Assembly (NCBI RefSeq): GCF_034190915.1
Contig: NW_026947484.1
Coordinates: 212,114,657-212,178,656, forward strand
Source of the DNA: Cavia porcellus
Taxonomy: Eukaryota > Chordata > Mammalia > Rodentia > Caviidae
Direction of reading: 5' to 3'
Length of the DNA stretch: 64,000 nt
Shown here: positions 55,854 through 64,000 of the stretch, one piece after another
Numbering within the stretch: the stretch's first letter is position 1
Layout: each line of letters begins with the position of its first letter
Program-made: the position numbers and the translations under genes
The notes under the pieces: generated by a model
Told to the model about the DNA's origin: nothing
Databases searched by the model: none
Seen by the model: the letters and a program-made list of their open reading frames with translations, nothing else

Positions 55854-56767
55854 AAGAGGGCTGCTTGCTCATGGGCATTGATCTCACTTCCTGTGGGCAG
55901 AGGAAAAACAGATAGAAGGAAAGAGATCAGAGATCAAGAGAGCACCCTCTGGGATCTGCTGAGGTCCAGCACCATGGTCATCTGTGAGACCAGAGGCTAC
56001 CTACCGCACCCTCATTCACATGATGGAGAGATGGCAGAAGCCGTGGCACTGGGAGAGTATGGGCATCTGGCACCTATGCAAGTGCCCAGTTCTTGGGGGC
56101 GGATTATCATGAGCTCACGTTATCCAGGGGCATGACTAGGCTGTCTCCCAGGGGTGTTTCCCAGCTTCTGTGCTAAGCGGTGTTGAGGTCCCCCACACCT
56201 TTCCCATGGTATGTGTGTCATCTGTTCTGACCACCAGGCTTGATTTGATGCTTGAGGTCTGTGGTCCTGTGTCAAGGTTTCATCTTGATGGGCTCCCTGG
56301 GGTTCAGGAAGTTTTACTTAGCATTGTACCCACAACAATTGTGTACAAGGGACAAGTACATTTTCATCTGGCCCTACCTGAGGTCAACGTGTTCCTCCTA
56401 GTCTGGAAGACCAAGGTGAGAATGGGCAGGGAGCAGCTGGCTGGAGCAAGCTTTGGGGACAGCTCAAGCTGTGCAGAGGAGGAGGGTTGGGCAGGCAGCC
56501 CTGGTCCTTGCTGGTCTCACCCCTGCATCAGTTCCTTTTCAAACTGTGCCCTAAGCACGCTAAGATGAAGTCCAGGCCTCGGGATATTGCCTGTCACACC
56601 CGCGAAGGTCACATTGTTGGTCTGTCCTTTACCACGAGGGAGCCCCGGGGCCGATGCTCTTTCACTATACCCGAAACATTCCCAGGGAGCCACCTGTCTT
56701 CTTACCGCCCTGCTGACCTGACAGCCACTGCCCAAGCCAGAGTAAGCTGGAGTAAAGTCTGCCTCTG

Positions 56768-56962
56768 AGCCAGGTGTCGGGTGCCTGCCTCTAATGCCAG
56801 CACTCATGCAGGCTGGGGCATGAGAATCACAAGTTCCAGTTCAGCATGGGCGACTTAGTTATTTTGTGAGACCCTGTTGCAAAATTAAAAAAAAAAAAAA
56901 AAGACAGAAAGAAGAAGCTCAATGTGAAGGCCCCAGGTTCAATCTTTAATACCCCCAATATC
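56768..56962 (+). repeat. B1-dID dimeric SINE, diverged
   Basis: B1 half: AGCCAGGTGTCGGGTGCC to GAGACCCTGTTGC, then an A-rich linker. ID half partial: AGGCCCCAGGTTCAATC. Confidence 0.8.
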
Positions 56963-57281
56963 TACCTTTAAATTATCTCTTTTTAGTCTAAAAACCTGAT
57001 AACCATATAGATAAAGAAAAGCTTGGAGGGAAAAGTTTCCAGCCACAATCTTACCAACCATTATCATTTTTCCTGTCTTATTCCAAGCTTGATCTGAGTG
57101 GTACCCTGTTCCTGTCACACCATCCTGTGTTCTACTCATAACCCCGGGGTCAGGAGCATCTGCGGCCCCTCCTACTATGCACTAGGCTTCAGACACCGTC
57201 TGTCTGTCCCTCTCCAGCTCTTGCTTTGGAGGAGATCCCTCCCCACTTACTCCCTTACCCTCTGGCTTTGGTGGGGTGTGG

Positions 57282-57296
57282 CCAACAGGGGGCGCC
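57282..57296 (+). promoter_or_regulatory. CTCF-like motif
   Basis: CCAACAGGGGGCGCC is a strong match to the CTCF core, in unique intergenic sequence. Confidence 0.55.
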
Positions 57297-57484
57297 AGCC
57301 TGAGACTGTGAAGAAGAAGGAAGACCAGGCTGGGGCCACCTTTGTGTCTGAACAGAGCACCAGAGCCACAGACATCTTCTCAAGTTCCCACAGGCTGGAA
57401 ACCCAAGATTAATATCTCACAGGCTTGGTTTCTTCTGTGGCCCCTGTCCTGACTTGCAGGTGGCTGTCTTCTGCCTACCTCTGT

Positions 57485-57525
57485 GTATGTGTGTGTGTGT
57501 GCATGTGCATGAGTGCATGTGTGAG
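57485..57525 (+). repeat. GT-rich microsatellite
   Basis: Imperfect TG repeats with CATG interruptions. Confidence 0.9.
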
Positions 57526-57586
57526 CCTAGTGTCTCTGTGTGTCCAGGTTTCTCCCTCCTCTTTCTCTTCCCCACTTCTTTTTATA

Positions 57587-57662
57587 TATAGTTCAGGCTG
57601 GCCCTGAACTCCTGCCTCAGCCTCCAGACTGCTGTGATGACAGGTGTATGCCACCAGCCCTC
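57587..57662 (-). repeat. B1-type SINE, partial
   Basis: AGTTCAGGCTGGCCCTGAAC, CTGCCTCAGCCTCCAGAC, ACAGGTGTATGCCACC. Confidence 0.85.
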
Positions 57663-59276
57663 GCTCCAGATTTCCCCTTCTTACAAGGACACCGGTCACA
57701 GGCTCCATCTCCAAATAGGGATACCTTGGAATGCACTGGGGATTAAGGCTTCTGTGATTAGATTTGGGGGAGCACAGTTCAGCTCTGCAGCCTTCCCTCT
57801 TCCCCTGCCTCCATGGGTAAGGTGTTCAGTGTCACCAGCTGAGGCCTGCAGACCCCCGCGTTCCTCTCAGCTTACCCGCATCTCTGTAATAGTCCCTTCA
57901 TTCACCTCTGCTCCAGATACCTGTGTGGAGAGAGCTGTTTTCTGCAGGTGGATGGACCCAAAGCCCTTTGGGACTTGAGTGTGGGGCAGGAGCCAAGCTG
58001 GTTCGGCTCTCTGCAGGGAAACTTTGCCATTGTCACACACTGTGTACTGAAGGTCTAAGGGCACAGGTGGGGATGAGCTTGTGTGATGAGATGGCACATG
58101 ACTTAAAACAACGCGTCCACCACCTGAGATATTGCTGTGCCTGTGGGTCTCCCCTGCCACTCCATCATACCGGTAACCAAACAATTAGATACCAGTATCC
58201 CGGTTGGCAGCCCCACCTCTCACGTTCCTGGTTTCTTTTGTAATCTGCAAGTCAGGAGGCCTTGCCCACTCTGTTTCCTTCCCGCCCATCGGCCATCTGC
58301 GGGGCTTCCCATTCCCCAGCAGAGGCTCTCTTGGGTCACTCTGCCACTGCCTTGGGAAGTTACAGCTATTCCCGCTGCACCACTGCCTCCTCTTCACCTG
58401 TAAATTGTGTCCTCTTCCCAGCATTATGCAGCAGCCTGTTATCTAGTGACCCTCTGAGGTGGACTATTGACAGCATTTGTTCTCCGCCAAACAAACAAAT
58501 CCTTTTCCTCACTTCCCAGATCTCAGATGTTATCTATTGTTAAAAAAGAATGACCAAAGCAGGGTTTCACATATCACACAGTTTATTGCCAAGGATGATA
58601 TTTTTTCTGGAGCTCATAATGCTTAAAGAGAGGGAGGAGAATGCGCACACATCTCACCGGGACACACTTCGGGTGAGCGGGTGATGAGGCACATATCACG
58701 TAGGGAGAGAGTTCCAGAATATGGGTCTAGGCCCTCAGCTGGGATGGAAGCAGGCCTCTGTGCCTAGCAGAGTGTGTCAGAGTTAGAGCTGCTCCTTTCT
58801 ATGGGAGGTTCGTAGGTGTCCAACATGGTGACCATCTACAAGGACACGGAGGTCCCTGCACACTAGAGGCTGGTACCCCTGGGAGGGGAGGCTCCGAAGT
58901 CCTGCCCAGGCAGGATTTCCTGAAGTCTGGGCCCTGACATACCACGTGGCTTCCTCTAAGAACATCTTAAAACCAGGCGCGAAATGACATATTCATGTTT
59001 AAATTCCAATAGTTTCCAAAGTTGATTAGATTTTTAAGAAATATAACACCATTTAACATGACATGGAACTTGAAATTCATGGATTAGAATTTAGGAAACG
59101 TTGCCCTAACAGCCTGAAAAAATGAGAAAGTGGAATTATCAAAGATGGTCTGTTTTTTAACCCTTTGGAAACTGCTGATGCAAATATGAGAGCCAACCAG
59201 CAGGGTGGATAACTGAGGCGTGGGGATGAGGGAACTGCCTTTCTACCACCTGAAGTTTAAAGTTTATTTTGTTTTG

Positions 59277-59472
59277 TGTTGCAGTATCAGGCATTAGACT
59301 TGAGGCCTTTGTGCTGAGCTATATCCCCCAGCCCTTTTATGGTATTTTTAATTTTTGAGACACGGTCTCACTAAGCCGCCAAGTTGTTTAGGCTGGGTTT
59401 AAATTTGTGATCCTCCTACCTTAGCCTCCAGAGAGCTGAGATTACAGGAAAGCACCAGTATGCCTGACTTGA
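59277..59472 (-). repeat. B1-dID dimeric SINE
   Basis: ID half: GCATTAGACTTGAGGCC, GAGCTATATCCCCCAGCCC. B1 half: GAGACACGGTCTCACTAAGC to GCACCAGTATGCCTGAC. Confidence 0.88.
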
Positions 59473-60040
59473 AGGTTAGATAATTGAGTTTGCTGAAACA
59501 AGTTGACAACAGATGGATTAAAAGGAGGAAGACAAACAGACTTATTAATGCGCAAGCATATGGAGTCATACAAAATACAAATACTTAATACTTTCTTCAG
59601 AGGTAGAGGGAGATGGGGATATGGATGATTTTAACAGTAAATTATTTTTAGGGGAGGGGAATCGGCCAGAAGAATGACAATAGCCTGGGACAGAGTTTGC
59701 CTGATTCTGGGTGTGCTGACAACTTCAGTCTTTCTTCGTGGATATGTTTTTCCTGGACTTTTGAGGTTGACCTGATGGCCCTGTCCTTTGCCTCCCCACT
59801 GTCCCCACAGATAGTCTTTCCTGCTCTGACACAGTGTCTTTACCCCAGTCTGCCTCCCAGGTCCATTTGCTGGCAACCATTGAAGATAAATTTTTAAAAA
59901 ATCATTTAAGAAAACATGTGTAACCCACTGGAAATTTCAAGGCAATGAATCATCGTGCTTCTGGTCCCCCTCAGATTACTGTCTCTTATGTAAGGCTGAG
60001 TCACTTTCTGTGAGGTCTGTGCATTGTGGAAAAAAAAATC

Positions 60041-60043
60041 AGA

Positions 60044-60084
<41 letters not shown>
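60041..60084 (+). repeat. (GA)n microsatellite
   Basis: About 21 GA units with one ACAG interruption. Confidence 0.97.
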
Positions 60085-60088
<4 letters not shown>

Positions 60089-61161
60089 CGTTGTCATTTT
60101 AAGGGACTGCAGAGTCGTCCTCTTCCCTGAGTTCACTCCTTCATTCTGACCCTAAGTGCAGGGACTATCTGTCATCTTGCTGCCCTGGCTCAGGAACACT
60201 CTCCCTAGGACCTGAGGGCCAGTGGGGGACACTTCTTACCCCACCCTCAACAAGCACAGCCTGAGTCAGGGTTGCTATTCCCCTACACACACATCCCAGA
60301 GCCCCAGAGGTGGATGCGACATGTCTGGGATCTGGCTTCTTGGCTGGGTGCTGGTAATTTTTGATTTTTTAAAAAAGGAAAACACAGATGATGTGGAACA
60401 AGGTCCAGAGGATAAAGAACTGCAGGATAAAGAACATGTCAGGGAGCGGGCCACAGGAGGCTGTTTCCTGGAGGGATGAAGTTGCTCCTTGAGAATTTGG
60501 CCATGAAATTCACACAGAAATCAAAGCAGACAGGCCAAAGTCATCCCAAAAAGAGACAGGAGGGATCCCAGGGTACAGGGTGCAAGGGAGGTGCAGGAAA
60601 GGACTGACTGCCAGGCAAGGGCCACACCTCTCTCACACCAAGGGCATAAGGAGGCTGGCTGCCCCCTCCCCAGGGTGGCCCTGTCTCTGTTGGGGACACA
60701 GTGCCTCATGCAGTTGTTGTGCAGTCTTGGTAAGGACAGTCCCTTCTTCTGAATGCAGGTGCCTAGGATGGTGCCCTGAGAACTGCCTCCAAGGCAGTAC
60801 AGCGGAGAGAGCAGCCAAGTGCTTGCCAGTTTCCTTGGGAATGAGCGAAGCTTCCTTCTGGCTGGATACAGCAGTGTTGTCAGATGCCCTCTGTACACCC
60901 CAGAGAGGAGCATCTCACCTTTACAGCAGGTGTCCAGGGGGGGGGGCCTTACATGTGGTGGAGTGCTTGGTAGACACCAACTCCTGGGGACCACTGGCCC
61001 TCTCAGGGCCTTTCCCAGCACCCCCAGAGAGTTAACCTACCACACCTCTAACTTCATGAGCTGTGCTGTCCAGTAAGGTGGTCATTGGCCACTTTTGCTG
61101 TTGAACACTTTACCAGTGGCCAGTCTGAACTGGCATGCTGTGAGGGTTAGGGACATAAGGA

Positions 61162-61352
61162 TTTTGCACTGTGCATGGTGGCGCGCTCTGAAAGGCAGGA
61201 GGATTCAAAGTTCAAAAGTTCAAGCCCAGCTTGGGCCATTTAGTGACTTTGTGAAACTCTCTCTCAAAAAAGAAAAGAAACAGAAAAGGGTGAGGGTTTA
61301 GCTCAAGGCAAAAGCCCAAGGCTCAGGCTCTAGCAGTGAAAGAAAAAAGCAA
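61162..61352 (+). repeat. B1-dID dimeric SINE
   Basis: B1 half: GTGCATGGTGGCGCGCTC to GAAACTCTCTCTC. ID half: GAGGGTTTAGCTCAAGGC, GGCTCAGGCTC. Confidence 0.82.
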
Positions 61353-61659
61353 AAAGACCTATGAGCATATAAAAGGGATATAAAAATACTGATCGATAAT
61401 TTTTTATATGGATTACACGTTGGAAAAATAATGTTTTGGGTTAAATATCATATGTTGTTAAGATTCATCTCACTTGTTTCTTTTTCCTCTGGTCTCACTC
61501 TGAGGCCACAAAATGAAAACAAGGGGCCAAAGACACTAAAAGAAAGAAACTGACAGAAATAGAATGTTGGTAGCCAGAAATCAGAGGGGTGAGAGGCCAC
61601 TGCCTTCACCAACTAGGTAAACCCGAACTTGGCATTGTACCTGGCTGCCTGGTGCCTGT

Positions 61660-61940
61660 CACTCGGACAGTGACGTTATTTGGAAATAGGATATTTGCGG
61701 GTGTAATTAGTGAAGATGAGATCTTTACCAGATTGGGGTGGGTGTGAACCCAACGGCTGATAGCCTTGTAAGGCTACGTGAAAGACGCAGACACCCACAG
61801 CAGGAAGAGCACAGAGCCACGTGTGATGGGGCATGAGCCACCGGGTCCCTGGACTGCCTGCGGCCACCGGAAACCAAGCTGAGGCAGGGAGGGGCTCTTC
61901 AGACAGGGCAGGAGCACCTTAACTTCTGACTTCATGCTAA
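61660..61940 (+). repeat. Old LTR-like repeat (MLT-type)
   Basis: GTGACGTTATTTGGAAATAG, GTAATTAGTGAAGATGAG, AAGACGCAGACACCCACAG and GGCCACCGGAAACCAAGC follow a widespread placental LTR-type repeat; the name is uncertain. Confidence 0.55.
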
Positions 61941-62246
61941 GCCCACTCCCCTATTAGTGATGATGTGTTCCAGCGGCTCTCCGAAGCCAACATACTCACT
62001 ATGAAAAACACAACAAATATCTCAGTTGTTTTTATATGCATTAAGGGTTGAAATGATAATATTCATCGATTACTAGATATATCAGGCTGAATAAAACACA
62101 TGGTTGAGACCAATTCAGTTTCTTTTTTATACTTTTTGAGAGATGTGACTATTAGAAAATATTAAATTGTATATGTGATGCATTTATGGCTTGCATCATG
62201 TCTCTATTGCACAATGTGGTTCCTTTTACTTTTTTGGAGCAGGGAG

Positions 62247-62381
62247 GGCCAGGGTCTTTCTGTATAGTTCAGGCTCCTCCTAAACTCACTGTGTAGCCAG
62301 ACTGGCCTTGGACTTGCGGCAGTCCTCCTGCCTCAGCCTCCTGAATGCCGGGACTACAGGTGTGTGCCATCACACTTGGCT
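62247..62381 (-). repeat. B1-type SINE
   Basis: Antisense B1 with a duplicated module: CCAGGGTCTTTCTGTATAG, GTAGCCAGACTGGCC, GCCTCAGCCTCCTGAATGCC. Confidence 0.9.
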
Positions 62382-63277
62382 CCTTTTTATCCTTACATAC
62401 AGTACATAAAGATTATATTCATCATGGGAAATCTGTACATGTACATAACACATTGTAAGTCCTTTTATTTTCCCTTCCCTTCCCCTTTATCACAACAGAC
62501 AGAGCTGTTTCAGAGCAAATGAGAATATGAGCCCCTGGGCCCCTGTGGTGGGACCCTGGGCTCTGTGTCTGGAGGAAAGGGAGGGGCAAGGGCTGGGACC
62601 AGGAGTTGCACAGGCAGCGAAGAGTCTGCCACACATGCTGGCTGCAGCAGCTTCTCACGTCAACATTTCAGCCTGAGGATGTGCCAGAAGAGCAGAAGGC
62701 CCTGGGTGGACAGTAACAGGGGCCAGGAATTGTCTGCCTTTACACCCAGGCGGGAGTCCTCTGCCACTCCTGTGCCATCACAGCATCACTAACAGGATCC
62801 CGCCCAGGGAAGGCCAGGGTAGGAAAGAGGACAGCTGTGCTGACCACCCCCTGCACACCCCCAGGTGGGCTGAGCTGGACCCTCACTTCCTCCTCTTGCA
62901 AAAGCAGCGACTCACAGCCAAGCCGAAGCCCTTGTATCCTGCCGGCGTGACTTCCCTGGTCAGGCTGTGTGGCTGTGGGGTCTCTGTGGGCGCTGGGGTG
63001 CAGGGGGAGGGGAGAGAAGCTGCTTGGCTTAGCAAGACCCAGGTTACATTTTCTTTGGGTGGATATTGGATTCTGGGTTTATTTTTAATTTTTATTAGGA
63101 CGCGTTTATAGTATATAATGTTTACATCCCTTCTGTGGAATTGGTACGTATACAAACTCAGTCTAATTCCTTTTGGATCTCTGTTTCTCTCCCCTCCCTC
63201 CTCACTCCTTTCTTGATCCTTCTTCCATTTAAGAAAGATCTATCTCCCTACTTCCTATTATCTATTTTTATTTTGCT

Positions 63278-63876
63278 CTTTAAAAGGACCAGAAACATAC
63301 ACTGGAGAAAGATAGCCTTTTAAATAAATGGTGCTGGGAAAACTGGCTATCCATAGGCAGAAAACTGAATCTAGACCAGATCTGTATCTCTCACTGTGTA
63401 CTAAACTAAAATCAAAATGAATCAAGGGGCGAAATGTTAAAGGAGAAACACTTAACCTGCTGGAAGATAAAACAGGTAACACTTTTGAAGTCATAGGCAA
63501 GGACTTTTTGAATAGAACCCCAGTTGAGCAGGAAATAGTACCAAGAATCAACAAATGGGGTCATGTCACATTAAAAAGCTCCTGCCCAGCACAAGAATCA
63601 GCAGAGTGAGGAGATGAATTACTGAACGGGAAAAAATGCTTGCTAGTTACTCCTCAGACAGAGAACTAACATCTAGAACACATAAAGAACTCAAAAGAAT
63701 CAACCCCCCTAAAATAAAAGACTGAATCAAAAAATGAGTAATTAAAATCAATAGATACTCCACAGAAAAAGAAGTACAAATGACCATTAGACCCATGAAG
63801 AAAATCTTCAGCATCACTGGCCATTAGAGAAATACAAATGAAAACGATGCTGAGATTCCATCCTACCATGCTCCTT
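63278..63876 (+). repeat. LINE-1 ORF2 fragment (3' region)
   Basis: GATAGCCTTTTAAATAAATG, GTGCTGGGAAAACTGGC, AAAGCTCCTGCCCAGCAC and ATTAGAGAAATACAAATG mark the C-terminal part of L1 ORF2 beyond the reverse transcriptase domain. The frame is broken by stops. The right side is cut by a SINE and the window edge. Confidence 0.88.
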
Positions 63877-64000
63877 TCTCTAACAATACTGGGGACTGAA
63901 TTCAGGGCCTTTGCACTGAGCTACATTCCCATCCCTTTTTTTATTTTTTATTTTGAGACAGGGTCTTTCTAAGTCACTAAGTTGCCCAGGCTGGGCTAAA
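63877..64000 (-). repeat. B1-dID dimeric SINE, cut by window edge
   Basis: ID half: GGGGACTGAATTCAGGGCC, GAGCTACATTCCCATCCC. The B1 half starts GAGACAGGGTCTTTC and runs off the window. It probably inserted into the preceding L1. Confidence 0.9.

Larger units (their letters stand above)
45356..63277. other. Intergenic DNA downstream of MCFD2, second part: no gene seen
   Basis: The segment 45360-48540 is GC-rich and almost free of young repeats, yet no open frame resembles a protein and no splice-bounded exon stands out. Other gaps (48707-50937 apart from a MIR, 54051-55107, 55854-56767, 57663-59276, 59473-61161 and 62382-63277) also show nothing I recognise. The long open frames come from base composition. 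Confidence 0.55.

Noticed and set aside
63258..63554. Open frame on the minus strand at the right end
   Set aside because: It is antisense to the L1 ORF2 fragment at 63278-63876.

Overview
This window is vertebrate nuclear DNA from a rodent outside the mouse/rat group. It holds many B1-type SINEs with an internal duplication, B1-ID dimers (B1-dID), and a CpG-rich ID-like SINE derived from a tRNA-Ala. Typical murid B2 and B4 elements are absent. B1-dID dimers are known from squirrels, dormice, beavers and caviomorphs, so a squirrel-related or beaver-related species is likely; this placement is an inference.

Only one protein-coding gene is supported: MCFD2, on the + strand. It encodes the EF-hand cargo-receptor subunit that works with LMAN1 (ERGIC-53) to move coagulation factors V and VIII from the ER to the Golgi. 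A CpG island at about 18.15-19.13 kb carries GC boxes, two NRF1-like sites and an ETS-like core, and is the probable promoter with a non-coding exon 1. Three coding exons follow at 24,897-25,057, 25,539-25,698 and 26,693-26,824. The 3'UTR runs to an AATAAA at 28,247-28,252. The spliced product is 146 residues with both EF hands intact. The human initiator Met1 is GTG here, so translation most likely starts at the codon equivalent to human Met3.

The left 18 kb is upstream flank, or intron of a long MCFD2 isoform if the human arrangement holds (in human, TTC7A starts about 25 kb upstream and runs the other way). It is rich in SINEs and old LTR fragments, with one L1 3' end. Intron 1 (about 6.2 kb) contains an AT-rich tandem repeat with a unit near 147 bp. 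The 35 kb downstream of MCFD2 is intergenic, facing SOCS5 in human synteny. It holds SINEs, MIRs, LTRs (including an ERV1-like LTR with a proline-tRNA-type primer site), microsatellites and several CTCF-like motifs, and ends in an L1 ORF2 fragment at the right edge.

The most interesting structure is in the repeats: the tandem element and its dispersed relative at 41.5 kb, a pair of 0.8 kb LTR-like copies in opposite orientation 34 kb apart, an exact 43-bp duplication, a site hit twice by ID insertion, and a small unexplained GC-rich patch at 4.46 kb. I found no evidence for an undescribed protein system.
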